Shown: in pieces, positions 1 to 20,520 of the stretch | Numbering within the stretch: position 1 is the stretch's first letter | Layout of the letters: the number at the start of each line of letters is the position of its first letter | From: Mesostigma viride | Lineage: Eukaryota > Streptophyta > Mesostigmatophyceae > Mesostigmatales > Mesostigmataceae | Reading direction: 5' to 3' | Length of the DNA: 62,000 nucleotides | Assembly (NCBI GenBank): GCA_009746045.1 | Contig: RPFO01000104.1 | Location: 1-62,000 of the forward strand | Notes under the pieces: generated by a model | What the model was told of the DNA's origin: nothing | Databases searched by the model: none | The model's input: only the letters and a program-made list of their open reading frames with translations | Program-made: the position numbers and the translations under genes

Positions 1-451
1 AGAGGAGGAGGGAGGGAGGGAGGGAGGGAGGAGGGAGGGAGGGAGGGGAGGGAGGAGGGAGGGAGGGAGGGAGGGAGGGAGGGAGGAGGGAGGGAGGGAG
101 GAGGAGGGAGGGAGGGAGGAGGAGGGAGGGAGGGAGGGAGGGAGGAAGGAGGGAGGAGAGGGAGGAGGGAGGAGGGAGGATGGAGGAAGGGAGGAGGGAG
201 GAGGGAGGGAGGAGGAGGGGGAGGGAGGGAGGGAAGGGAAGGGAGGGAGGGAGGAGGGAGGAGGAGGGAGGGAGGGAGGGAGGAGGAGGGAGGAGGGAGG
301 AGGGAGAGGGAGGAGGAGGGAGGAGGAGGAGGTGAGGGAGGAGGGAGGGAGGAGGGAGGAGAGGAGGGAGGACGGGAGGGAGGAGGAGGAGGGGAGGGAG
401 GGAGGGAGGGAGGGAGGAGGGAGGGAGGGAGGGAGGGAGGGAGGGAGGGAG
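1..451. repeat. (GGGA)n/(GGA)n purine tract
   Basis: Almost pure GGGA/GGA repeats with rare interruptions, all purine on the plus strand. The tract begins about 20 bp beyond the last visible splice donor of the GT29 gene (intron start at 472 on the minus strand), so it lies inside that gene's next intron. It also reaches the window edge, so its true length is unknown. Confidence 0.95.
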
Positions 452-472
452 AGATAGGAATGCGATACTCAC

Positions 473-3400
473 ATCAACGGACAGCACTCCCCTGGCATCA
501 GCGCAAGGGCTTCCCAACCGAAGCAAGAGATGGAAATCAATCATAAGCACACATCCTACCCATAGTTCTTTATATTACAAAATATTTTAAAGCTACAAAA
601 AGTGAGTTACTTATTCATCTAGCTCCAGATCAAGAAGATCAATTTAAAGAGAAGACTGATAACGGTGCTAATAGTAAGCAGCAGCTCTAGCCTAGCACCC
701 GGAATGCTTGTTGACGTACCATAGTAATGGTCATCCGCCGACCGCATGCCGTAGACGTCCACCTAGTGGCCACGTGGCGGGGGGAGGCGTGGCAGGGAGT
801 AGGTAAGCGACAGGCACCGAGGGCAAACATGGGCGAGGGGATGGCGAGGGAAAGCGGATGGGGCATTGATGAGGGAAGGCTGATGTGGGGTTGATGAGGG
901 GAGGTGGATGAGTCCCACATCCAGCCGGTCAAAGAGTGTCTGGCCGTGCACGCGGATGGAGCATTCAACCAAAGGCGCAGACGAGCAAGACATGGCAGCC
1001 ACACAACATTTTCACAATCCAACCTCGAGGGAGAATTGCCTTGCGAATCCGTAGCATGGCCCAATGACCTGATCCGCCCTATGACCTAATCCATAGCATG
1101 GCCCAATGACCTCAAGGGGTTGTGGAGGGTTGAGACGGTCAGGAACTGGGCATCTTGCCAACTGACTGACTACGAAGGTTGCTCTGGAGGGGAGAGGGGG
1201 GAAGGTAGAAGGGGAAGGGAAGGGGACGGGGGAGAGAGAGGGATAAAGGGGGGGAGGGAGTGGGTGTGCGTGTGTGGTAGAGCCTTTCTAGTGCGTGAGC
1301 GTGTGCATGTGCAAGTGCATGTGCATGTGCATGTGTATGTGTATGTGCATGTGCATGTGCATGTGCATGTGCATGTGCATGTGCATGTGCATGTGCATGT
1401 GCATGTGCATGTGCATGTGCATGTGCATGTGCATGTGCATGTGCATGTGCATGTGCACGTGCACGCATGTATGTGTGTGTTGTGCAACCTGCGAGCCATA
1501 CTTTCATCCTCCACCCTTGTTTCGTGCGTGCGCTCACCTCCCCGCACAGGTGCACGGCGAGTGCGATGGCCATGAACCCGGCGCTCATCTTCTTGTAGTG
1601 GGAGACCTGCTTCTCGTTCTGGTGGTTGTGCATGTCCTTGTGGTCAAAGTAGTGCAGCTCGTACCTGCATGCACGCATGCGAACAGACGAAGAGCAGTGC
1701 ATGCTCGCACGCAAACACGCAAATTTAGGGCAGGACGCACACAGACACAGACGTACGGGACACCGACATATGGGCAGGGGGCGAACATGCACCTATGGGC
1801 AGGGGGCGCGTTCCTAAACATAGGGCAGGGGAACCAACGGGGGCGTGACCACGGGTCGCTGCGAGCATACATGGCAGCGCTAGCGGGTGGATTGACTTGT
1901 GGCAACACAGGCATGATCCAAGGAGCGATTAAGACGGACGCGGCGGCGGAACAGGGTGAAGATCGCAGCAGAGGGTGCACCAATGTGATAAATGAGACGG
2001 CTGGAATGGAAAAGGGTCAACAGGGTATGACTAAAACATGCATGCTAGAGAGAATAAGACATGAATTGGCTAGACAGGGCAGGACTTGGTAGGCGAGACA
2101 AGACCAGACACAGTTAGTAGAGGAGACAAGAGAGTCATACGACGAAGTAGAGGAGAGAGAGGAGCCACACGACGTCAAAACCAAAGCAGGGGGAGGGGTA
2201 ATTGACAAAGGAAGGGGCCCACACCAGGCTCCGATGCACACCAGGCCCACACCAGGCCCGCACCAAGCTCATCACGCATGGCGGCTCGTCAAAAGGACTT
2301 ACCATCCGCCCCATTTGCCACCAACACGGCAACACCACAAGAACTGCAAAGGCTGCTGTGTTCAGGTGCCCCCATCCACATGGTCCCCATAGCCCTGATG
2401 TACGCATGAACTGCTAGCTACTGACCACCACCCCCTGTGCTGTGGCTGGCCTACCACCCACCCGCGCTAAAATTCACCAACTGTCCAAGTATTCACGTTT
2501 GTTGCTTTCTGACGACCATCCATCCAAGTACCCGACCACATTCCATCCACAAACATACCCCGTGTGGGGGGGTGGCGCAAGCGCATGCCAGACAACCAAC
2601 ACTGGCGGTGCATCTCCCCTAGCCACCCACTACACGTGACCGTGAGGTACAGGCACCTGTTTGCTGGAGGCCCCTATTCTGACCATGTATTGTCATTCAT
2701 ACAGGGCCAACACACTGGGCTCATGCCATTATGATCACCAAACATACTAGGGTTTGCAAGGGCGACCCCTTGTCTGATTTGAGTTACAGTCATTCCCCCT
2801 TGAAGTTACAATTCGTAAGGTTACATTCCCACGTTAAGGTACGACGCCGAAGTTTGGGTGGCGACCGTAACTTCAGCCTGGATGCCATCAAACGTAACCC
2901 CGGTATGACCCAATTTGAAGGCAAAAGGCCACTTTTGACCGCTGGGGAGGCCGTTTTAGGCAGACCCACTATGTGACGTTTGGCAGCACAACACGCAAGC
3001 CCTAGTGGCGCGCAGACTTTCCCACCTCTTGCCAACTGTCGCTATTGGTGGTAAACCGGTCTACTATTGTATTCAGGGTATTGAAAATCAAGCCTGGATT
3101 TATTTTGAGTAGCGCAATCGACAGATCTCCGCGAGAGGATCCTGGATCATGACTTCGATACTGGAAAGTCAGTTTCCAGTTGAGTGGTAGTAGGGCTAAA
3201 GTCCGTCCGTCCGTCCGTCCGTCCGCCCGCCCGCCCGCCCGTCCGTCCGTCCGTCCGTCCGTCCGTCCGTCCGTCCGTCCGTCCGTCCGTCCGTCCGTCC
3301 GTCCGTCCGTCCGTCCGTCCGTCCGTCCGTCCGTCCGTCCGTCCGTCCGTCCGTCCGTCCGTCCGTCCGTCCGTCGGTCCGTCGGTCGGTCCGTCGGTCG

Positions 3401-6400
3401 GTCGGTCGGTTGGTCGGTCGGTCGGTCCGTCGGTCGGTCGGTCGGTCGGTCGGTCGGTCGGTCGGTCGGTCGGTCCGTCAGTCCGTCGGTCGGTCCGTCA
3501 GTCCGTCGGTCGGTCGGTCGGTCGGTCGGTCGGTCGGTCGGTCGGTCGGTCGGTCGGTCGGTCGGTCGGTCGGTCGGTCGGTCGGTCGGTCGGTCGGTCG
3601 GTCGGTCGGTCGGTCGGTCGGTCGGTCGGTCGTCGGTCGGTCGGTCGGTCGGTCGGTCGGTCGTCGGTCGGTCGGTCGGTCGTCGTCGGTCGGTCCGTCG
3701 GTCGGTCGGTCCGTCGGTCGGTCGGTCGGTCGGTCGGTCGGTCGGTCGGTCGGTCGGTCGGTCGGTCGGTCGGTCGGTCGGTCGGTCGGTCGGTCGGTCG
3801 GTCGGTCGGTCGGTCGGTCGGTCGGTCGGTCGGTCGGTCGGTCGGTCGGTCGGTCGTCCGTCGGTCGGTCCGTCCGTCGGTCGGTCCGTCCGTCGGTCGG
3901 TCGGTCCGTCGGTCCGTCGGTCCGTCGGTCGGTCGGTCGGTGGTCGGTCGGTGGGTCGGTCGGTCGGTCGGTCGGTCGGTCGGTCGGTCGGTCGGTCCGT
4001 CGGTCGGTCGGTCGGTCGGTCGGTCGGTCGGTCGGTCGGTCGGTCGGTCGGTCGGTCGGTCGGTCGGTCGGTCGGTCGTCGGTCGGTCGGTCGGTCGGTC
4101 GGTCGGTCGGTCGGTCGGTCGTCGGTCGGTCGCGGTCGGTCGGTCGGTCGGTCGGTCGTCGGTCGGTCGGTCGGTCGGTCGGTCGGTCGATCGGTCGATC
4201 GGTCGGTCGGTCGGTCGGTCGGTCCGTCGGTCCGTCCGTCGGTCGGTCGGTCGGTCGGTCGGTCGGTCCGTCGGTCGGTCGGTCGGTCGGTCGGTCGTCG
4301 GTCGGTCGGTCGGTCGGTCGGTCGGTCGGTCGGTCGGTCGGTCGGTCGGTCGGTCGGTCGGTCGGTCGGTCGGTCGGTCGGTCGGTCGGTCGGTCGGTCG
4401 GTCGTCGGTCGGTCGGTCGGTCGGTCGTCGGTCGGTCGGTCGGTCGGTCGGTCGGTCGTCGGTCGGTCGTCGGTCGGTCGGTCGGTCGGTCGGCGTCGGT
4501 CGGTCGGTCGGTCGGTCGGTCGGTCGGTCGGTCGGTCGGTCGGTCGGTCGGTCGGTCGGTCGGTCGGTCGGTCGGTCGGTCGTCGGTCGGTCGTCGGTCG
4601 GTCGGTCGGTCGGTCGGTCGGTCGGTCGGTCGGTCGGTCGGTCGGTCGGTCGGTCGTCGGTCGGTCGGTCGTCGGTCGGTCGTCGGTCTCGGTCGGTCGG
4701 TCGGTCGGTCGGTCGGTCGTCGGTCGGTCGGTCGGTCGTCGGTCGGTCGGTCGGTCGGTCGGTCGGTCGGTCGGTCGGTCGGTCGGTCGGTCGGTCGGTC
4801 GGTCGGTCGTCGGTCGGTCGGTCGTCGGTCGTCGGTCGTCGTCGGTCGGTCGGTCGGTCGGTCCGTCGGTCGGTCGGTCGTCGTCGTCGGTCGGTCGGTC
4901 GGTCGGTCGGTCGGTCGGTCGGTCGGTCGGTCGGTCGGTCGGTCGGTCGGTCGGTCGTCGGTCGGTCGGTCGGTCGGTCGGTCGGTCGGTCGGTCGGTCG
5001 GTCGGTCGGTCGGTCGGTCGGTCGGTCGGTCGGTCGTCGGTCGGTCGGTCGGTCGGTCGGTCGGTCGGTCGGTCGGTCGGTCGGTCGGTCGGTCGGTCGG
5101 TCGGTCGGTCGGTCGGTCGGTCGGTCGGTCGGTCGGTCCGGTCGGTCCGTCGGTCGGTCGGTCGGTCTCGGTCGGTCGGTCGGTCGGTCGGTCGGTCGGT
5201 CGGTCGGTCGGTCGGTCGGTCGGTCGGTCGGTCGGTCGGTCGGTCGGTCGGTCGGTCGGTCGGTCGGTCGTCGGTCGGTCGGTCGGTCGGTCGGTCGGTC
5301 GGTCGGTCGGTCGGTCGGTCGGTCGGTCGTCGGTGTCGGTCGGTCGGTCCGTCGGTCGGTCGGTCGGTCGGTCGGTCGGTCGGTCGTCGGTCGGTCGGTC
5401 GGTCGGTCGGTCGGTCGGTCGGTCGGTCGGTCGTCGGTCGGTCGGTCGGTCGGTCGGTCGGTCGGTCGGTCGGTCGGTCGGTCGTCGGTCGGTCGGTCGG
5501 TCGGTCGGTCGGTCGTCGGTCGTCGGTCGGTCGGTCGATCGGTCGATCGGTCGGTCGGTCGGTCGGTCGGTCCGGTCGGTCCGTCGGTCGGTCGTTCGGT
5601 CGGTCGGTCGGTCGGTCGGTCGGTCCGTCGGTCCGTCGGTCGGTCCGTCGGTCGGTCGGTCGGTCGGTCGGTCCGTCGGTCCGTCCGTCGGTCCGTCGGT
5701 CGTCGGTCGGTCGGTCGGTCGGTCGGTCGGTCGGTCGGTCGGTCGGTCGGTCGGTCGGTCGGTCGGTCGGTCGGTCGGTCGGTCGGTCGGTCGGTCGGTC
5801 GGTCGGTCGGTCGGTCGGTCGGTCGGTCGGTCGGTCGGTCGGTCGGTCGGTCGGTCGGTCGGTCGGTCGGTCGGTCGGTCGTCGGTCGGTCGGTCGGTCG
5901 GTCGGTCGGTCGGTCGTCGGTCGGTCGGTCGGTCGGTCGTCGGTCGGTCCGTCCGTCGGTCGGTCCGTCGGTCGGTCGTCGGTCGGTCCGGTCGGTCGGT
6001 CGGTCCGTCGGTCGGTCGGTCGGTCGGTCGGTCGGTTGGTCGGTCAGTCGGTCGGTCCGTCAGTCAGTTTACTCCCACAATACAAGTCAGGTGAAAATGG
6101 CTGTGTGCAGGCCCCTTAGCATCAGATGGGCCAAAGTCAAGACAGGCCACGTAGGTCGCTGGAAATGAAGGGATGTGCAAAACAGTGAGTACGGTAAGTA
6201 TAAATTCGTTACAGGTACTCGAATATTTGGTATAGAAAACAGACGCTGGGTGGCTGCACCTGGCGCATACCTCACCGCCCACCTTTCTCCATACTTGTAT
6301 CTGGCCTGAAATATAGACTTTGGGCGGCTTTGATGCTGCAGCTGAATCGGGGCTTGACGACATCTCTCGAATGCCGTATAGAAGTCCGTCAGCGGAGGAG

Positions 6401-9400
6401 AGGGTGGCCTGCTAGCCTTATTCTACCCTTAAGTTGCGATACCGCTTAACTTAGGTATCCTTAGTTACAACGCCGAGGTTTGGCCGGCGAGCGTAACGAA
6501 AGGCGGTAACGATTGTGTATCCTTAGTGCTGCCATCACCCTACTTGACCACCCCTCGCTCTATTTCCCCCCTCCCCCCCCTCACGTGGGCAGTGCCCTTT
6601 GCTGTTTGCTACTTGTCGGTGGCTAGCGCGGCGGCTGTCTCCCTTCTACTGGCTACGCACATGCACCAACAGCAGCACATCCACGCCACTCTCAACTGGA
6701 AGAATTTCTAACCATCATGATCACTCTAGCTAGACCCTCCGCATCCATCTCAACTGGCAAAACTCGTCGCTCATGCCCAGCGTGAACTCAGCCGCAGCGC
6801 AACTTGGGCGTGTAGTGAGGCAGCAGCTCGTCTCATCTAACGCGCGTGCTCCCACTCTCTACCTACTCCACCACCCCCCGCGTCCACTCAACTGGTAAAA
6901 CTCGTCGCTCATGTCCAGCGTGAACTCGGCGCAGCGGGACTTGGGCGTGTAGTGAAGCAGCAGCTCGTCCGGGCTCTCGTGGAACCCGCAGTAGACCACG
7001 TTCTGCACACGCATCGTGGTCTTGCGGCCCACGTACTCTTCATACCCCTGAGTGGGCGCCGAGTTCATGCGGATGACGGCCGTGTGGGCGTCGATCGCGG
7101 CACCGTGGCGGTTCTTGCCGTTGGTGAGCACCGCCGAGGAGCCCACGACCGCGCAGCGCGACCAGTCGGCCATCTGGGGGGGAGGGGAAGATGCGAGGAA
7201 AGGGGGGGGAGGGGAGAAGGGGGGTGGGAGGGGTGGAGGAGGGAGTGGGGGGCGGGGTTGAAGGTGGGGGGGCGAGAGGGGGAAACCGGGCCGGGGGTGG
7301 ATGGTGAAAACAGGGGAAAGTTAGGGGTCATAAGGAAAGCAAGAAGTTGGGAGCTGAAGGGGGGGCAGGCCGGGGTGGGGGGGTGGGGGGGAGAGGGGGA
7401 GAAGGGAGGAGGGGGGGAGGAGGGGGGGCACCCATGGGCGGGTTCGGGGGCCGGGAGGAAAGGGGAGCAGGGATGCCACAAGTGCCACACCCAGTGGCGT
7501 CAGATGCTATCCATCCCAAACCGGCCCGGACGTTGACGAACCGACTGGACTTGACGAGCCAATCGCCCATCGTCCTTGGCCAGCATCAAGGAAGGAGGAA
7601 AGGGGACTGGAAGGGGGAAATGGGACGCGGAAAGAGGAAAGGGGACGCAGAAAAGGGAAGGGGGACGCGGAAAGGGGAAAGGGGACGCGGAAGGGGGAAA
7701 TGGGACGTGAAAAGGGGAAAGGGGAAGCGGCTACCAATGCATGCCGGCCCACCACCCACCACCGACCTGCAGCTGCATATAACATGCACCATGGTAGGCC
7801 ATCAATATCCACCCGCATGACAACCGGATGTTACGGTCGCCATCCCTCGTCAGTCGCGTCAATCAGAATCAATTTACGAACAAAAGGATGCATTACTGGA
7901 TGCATTACCATATGCGCCAGCCCATCACCCGGCACTCACATCCGGTCTCAAAAATAAACAGGGGGGGGGGGGGGGAGGGAAAAGAAAGAGGCAAGGTTAC
8001 CATTCCACTGGCTTTTCTGCCCTCACGCACGGCAGGCACATACCCATAACAATAGGTTTACTACAAGCATGTGTGCTAGCTCACCCCCCACTCACTTACA
8101 TCGGGCAGATTGCCCACCCACCCACTCACATCGGGCAGGTCGCCCCCCCCGCACTCACATCGGGCAGGTCGCCCCCCCCCAAAAAAAATCGGGCAGGTCG
8201 CCCCCCCTGCACTCACATCGAGCAGGTCGCCCCCCCCGCACTCACATCGGGCAGGTCGCCCCCCCCGCACACACATTGGGCAGGTCTCCCCCCCCCCCCC
8301 CTAACATCGGGCAGGTCGCCCCCCCCTCACACACACACACATCGGGCAGGTCGCCCCCCACACACACTCACATCGGGCAGGTCGCCCCCCCCCCCCCTAA
8401 CATCGGGCAGGTCGCCCCCCACACATACCTAACATTGGGCAGGTCGCCCCCCGCCTCACTCACATCGGGCAGGTCGCCCCACACACATACCTTACATTGG
8501 GCAGGTCGCCCCCCCCCTCACTCACATCGGGCAGGTCGTGCTGGAAGCGCGCGCTCATGACCGTGTGCCGCGCGTTGGTCTCGACGCCGTGCAGCGCGAC
8601 CAGCGGGCGGATGCACCACCCATGCGAGTCCACCGCCCGCACCTCGCTGGCGTCACACCCGACCGCCGTGTGCGCGCTCAGCACCGGCATGATCGGGCAC
8701 GCACACTGCCCGTGGGGGCACACCAGCCCGCCCTGGCAACCGGTCGACGACTGGCAAGGGTCATCGATTTTCCCGGGGCCGTGCGGGGGCCCATCCAGCG
8801 TGGGCGGCAGGATAACTTCATCCATGCTATCGAGCCACCAGGACTGGGCGGCGCGGTCCTCGGCCGAGTACTTCGGCCGGTGACTGCGGCCAATCTTCTG
8901 GAGGCCCCATTGGGAGTCGATTACGACGGGGACCTTGTGCCCAGCCACTTCCACATACGTAACCAGCGAGTGGCCGTCGGACCCTTGTTCCTTGCCCTCC
9001 CCGGGGGGCTGCACTGGGCGGGTATCACGCAGGGACGCGGTACCATTGGCCCCTGGCTGCTGCTCCCCCTGATACTGCGCAAGCTCGTTGCCGCTGTCGT
9101 AATCATCCCCGTAGGGGTAATCGAAATCATAGTCATAATCGTCGTCATACTCATCATCATCGCCTTGCTGTTGCTGCTGTGGTCGCTGCTGGTGCTGGTA
9201 CTGCTGCTGCTGTTGCCATTGCTGCCGTTGCAGCAGCAGCTGCTGCTGCTGCTGCTGCAACTGCTGCTGCTGTTGTTGCCGTTGCTGCTGCTGTTGCCGC
9301 TGTTGCCATTGTTGCCGTTGTTGCCATTGTTGCCGTTGTTGCTGCGGTTGTTGCCGTTGTTGCTGTCGCTGCCATTGTTGCCGTTGCGATGGTTGCAGCG

Positions 9401-10496
9401 GTACTTGGTGTGAGTACCCGCCACCACCATAGTAATGCGCGGCACCGCCCAAGGCAGGGGGGCGCCCCACTGGCGGCCCTACGGATGTGCTGGGTGTGAC
9501 GGCACCAACTTTGCCTGCGGGGGCCGCCATCAACGCCGACAACCCAGGGTTCCCCACTACGCCCACGCTGTCCGTGCTCACGTGGTTGATGAACCCGGAT
9601 TCAACAGCGCTCGCCGCACCCATGCCAACGCTGCTTGCGCCAGCCATACGTACGGGGCTCGCCGCACCCACGCCAGCATGGCTCGCGCCGCCATTTGCCA
9701 TAAGCCCGGCGTGTGAGGCACCTCCAGGCCAAGTAGCACCTGCCCAGGGCATCCCTTGGGTTCCAGCAGACCTGGTCGCCAAGGGTACTTGTCCCAACGT
9801 GGATGGCAATGCACTGAGCTGACTGAAAATGCCCTGGCCTTGCACGATGCCTGCCTGCTGACCCTCGATTGGCTGAGCAGCGCTTCTTTGGGCTGCTTCC
9901 GCCCCACCCCCCTGGCCCACCCCTCCTGGATAGCCTTGCCGCATCCCAGTGCCGTGGGTGCCCCCTCCGTGATACGCCCCTCTGGCACCCTGGGCCTCCC
10001 CATGGTCTCTGTAGTAATCATGGTCATTGTTGCCAGCAATGGGAGGTGCCCTTTCAATGTGGCTCGCCCCCGGTGCCGCAATGCGTGAAGGCAAGAGGTT
10101 AGAATGGCCGTTGGCACCCGGCCTTTGCGCCATGCTTGCCTGCTGGCCTCTGTTCTGTTGGGGCGGCGACCCTCGGATGCCCTGGGCAGTTACTCCGTAA
10201 CCGTGGTTGCCATAGCCTACCCGCCTTGCTTTACTTGGTATGTTTCCCTGCCTGCTCACGCTGTTTCCATATACGGCCGATGCCGGGTTTGAGCGTCGAC
10301 CTCCACTTTGACCCACGCGTTGGGAGGCCATGTACGTTGCCATGTCGTACTCGTAGCGGCTGGCACTCGTACGCGGGTCAAACACGTCACCATATCCGTA
10401 ATACGCATGCACGCCAGAGGCATCCGCGTGCACTGCGGATAGAATGCTCAGAAGGATCAGAAAATGCCCGGCTATTCTCTGAGCAGAGCGTTTCAT
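473..10496 (-). CDS. GT29 sialyltransferase-like glycosyltransferase, secretory, 3' end outside window
   Basis: Family 29 glycosyltransferases transfer sialic acid or a related sugar from a CMP donor in the Golgi lumen. The acceptor here is unknown. Exons on the minus strand are 10496-8526, 7173-6893, 6408-6271, 1664-1538, 762-720 and 555-473. All junctions are GT-AG and the phases agree (0, 2, 2, 0, 1). The start at 10496 is preferred over 10658 because it opens directly on a signal peptide or anchor (GHFLILLSILSAVHADA). The long first exon encodes a Gln-rich low-complexity region, an acidic Asp/Tyr stretch and a Cys-rich EGF-like patch (CQSSTGCQGGLVCPHGQCAC). Exon 2 holds sialylmotif L (CAVVGSSAVLTNG, then AAIDAHTAVIRMNSAPT and VGRKTTMRVQN). 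Exons 4-5 join into sialylmotif S (SAGFMAIALAVHLCGE, then VDVYGM) followed by motif VS (DDHYYG). Exon 6 gives CVLMIDFHLLLRLGSP and ends at GTGAGT, so the C-terminus lies left of position 1. Family assignment is strong; exact exon ends are moderately sure. The exon 2 donor (CCA|gttgag) is weak. Confidence 0.85.
1303..1463. repeat. (GTGCAT)n hexanucleotide microsatellite
   Basis: About 27 units of GTGCAT, alternating purine and pyrimidine, in GT29 intron 4 (1537-763). Such runs favour Z-DNA. No coding role is seen. Confidence 0.95.
3199..6066. repeat. 2.87-kb tetranucleotide array (CCGT)n then (CGGT)n
   Basis: About 175 bp of CCGT units (3199-3375) switch to about 2.7 kb of CGGT units broken by single CCGT units and by 3-bp CGT units. 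No frame contains a stop, which yields spurious Arg/Ser/Val-rich frames of about 900-1000 codons. The array lies wholly in GT29 intron 3 (6270-1665). The rest of that intron (1666-3198 and 6067-6270) shows no gene. Confidence 0.97.
6679..6833 (-). pseudogene. Decayed duplicates of the GT29 exon 2 3' end
   Basis: 6738-6833 is a diverged copy of the end of GT29 exon 2 and its donor (compare 6878-6969). It keeps the frame of DELLLHYTPKSRC, then a 1-base change brings a stop. A shorter third copy of the junction (CTCAACTGG context on the plus strand) lies at 6679-6710. Both sit in intron 2, just downstream of the real donor at 6892. Confidence 0.75.
7174..7730. repeat. G-rich purine tract and 14-17 bp minisatellite in GT29 intron 1
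   Basis: 7174-7450 is a G/A-rich run; its complement forms the pyrimidine tract before the acceptor of exon 2. 7590-7730 repeats GGAAAGGGGACGCGGAA-like units about eight times. A G run of about 14 bp follows at 7962-7978. Confidence 0.8.
8090..8525 (-). repeat. Tandem array of copies of the GT29 exon 1 5' splice site
   Basis: About 14 units of roughly 27-33 bp, each carrying CCTGCCCGAT (minus strand) followed in nearly all copies by GT. About seven keep GTGAG. The real exon 1 end at 8526 has the same CGACCTGCCCGAT|GTGAGT sequence. The array starts at the authentic junction and extends into intron 1, so it is an amplification of the exon-intron boundary. Confidence 0.9.
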
Positions 10497-11465
10497 TCCG
10501 TCACAATGGCGGGCAGTCGCTTGTAGGTAAGCACTGACCCCGAATAGAGGTGTCCTCGCACAGACCAGCGCGGCACATCCCTGCTGTATAGCGCCGCAAG
10601 ATCCCGATGAGAGCCTCGGGATTGGCCAAAATATTGAAGGTTCAGCCCCGATTTCCACAAGAACTGGTCTTTATATTACTTGCTCCATGAAACGCCAACA
10701 TTTGCATGTCGGGAGCATATTGGCAAAGGAACTCTCAAAAATTTATGTCATGACCGCCCTGGTGGTAATCCGTTGGTAATCCTGGCACGGATATGCAGAA
10801 ATTTATCGAAAGTGAAGTCGAACTGGAAGCAGTGCGTCCATCCTTTATGGCCCCAAATGCCAGAAGCCTACTAGCCTGGTGGCAGTACCATCGCCACGTC
10901 AATCGCGGCCACTGGCACAGAGGCATGCCGTTGGTACCTTCCAAAAAACCTTCCTGACAAAGGGATAAACTTCAATCACCGCATCCCACGGGTCGGCCAT
11001 AAAATATAATGCCCTCAATGACTCTGCTGCCCATGTGCGGCGTGGGATTCAACTAACAACCAACTGGCAAATGAAGTCTCCCGTCCCTATGAACTGAACC
11101 TCCGTCCCTAATGAAAGACGAAGCCGCAGAAAACACGAGGCGGTTCAGGCCTTCAGGGGCGGGTGTTTGAGCCTTTGCGGCCGTCAGTAGCCACTTTTCG
11201 CCGCCATTTTTTTCGCGCAGAGGCCGGACTTACCAGAGCCTTCATCCCTGATGACTCCTACTACCGACTACCGAGTACTACGAATAAGCCCCCCCCAGAA
11301 TCAACGAACAAAGCCCACTGGGCATTTGCCACACAGTTCGCACCCGCGCCGCGCCCTATGTCCCGTGAGGCCGAGGGCTGCGTCAGTCTGGCAGCGAAGG
11401 CCACCATAACCCGGCACAAGTGTGAGCTCGCTTCGGCTGGCCCGTCATTTTGGCCAAGTGCAACC
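10497..11465. promoter_or_regulatory. Divergent intergenic region between GT29 and eIF2 beta
   Basis: About 970 bp separate the two start codons, so both promoters must lie here or overlap. A TATA-like TAATATAAAGA reads on the minus strand near 10668-10680, about 175 bp before the GT29 start. No clear TATA box was seen for eIF2 beta. No other gene is evident. Confidence 0.4.
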
Positions 11466-19754
<8,289 letters not shown>

Positions 19755-20520
19755 AGGAGCGCCGTGGCTTTGTGAGAAGACAAGCACTTGGCATGCGATA
19801 GGCGGCCTACGCGCGGGATCACGAGCACACTTGCTGCCCTTCATGGAGCGGGGTCTGATAGGGCATCATGGGTGGGCTGTTTGACAAATGTCAAACTCCT
19901 TTTGACAAGGGACAAGACCCTAGTCTACATTCTATCAGGTTGACCTCAAAGATCTTGCGGGGTATAGTCCTGATCCTGACGCCAGGGGGTTGTGCGCCAG
20001 TGTCTTGGGCACCTGTCATGGGATCTTCTGGGGGACGTGGCTGGAACCTATCTGGATTGGAGCACTCCCGGTTTGCTCGTTGTCATGATTCCATGTGGTC
20101 TTCGTCGCAAGGGTGGACAGGCTTTTCTTGTAGCGGTGGTGCTGCTTGCGGCATGCTAGTAGTATGTGTAGCCTGGTTTGGCTCGGCAAGGATGCTAGGA
20201 CACCTGGTTGGCTCCCATAAAAGTTGTAGGGATAAAGTTGTGGTTCCCTCATTGTTGTGTCTACAGTGCAGCAAATGCACACATCAGTGTACCGGTTTCC
20301 CGATTGTGTTATTGACATGGGTATACTAGTATAACGCCGACCGGAAAAGATGGCCTTGTGGAGGCAAGATTGAATTGGCCAGCATAGAAGCATAGCGAAT
20401 CTTATTAGGTCTGGTGCCTTGTAAGAAAGTACCGTCAATCAGGTGCCGTTAGTTCACGATAAAACGCTATCAATAAAGGCCATGAACTGCGGTTGTCATC
20501 AAACTTGGGAAATGGAACCC
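19755..20520. other. eIF2 beta 3' flank, no gene recognised
   Basis: Contains the 3' UTR of eIF2 beta; its end cannot be placed. No coding similarity was recognised on either strand. Confidence 0.5.

Noticed and set aside
3180-6168. Three overlapping plus-strand frames of about 900-1000 codons (Ser/Val/Arg/Gly/Pro repeats)
   Set aside because: All come from a stop-free tetranucleotide repeat with all three frames open. The tract lies in a GT29 intron on the other strand.
8110-8525. CRISPR-like array (about 30-bp period)
   Set aside because: The genome is eukaryotic, spacers are only C-rich filler, and each unit is a copy of the adjacent exon-intron junction.
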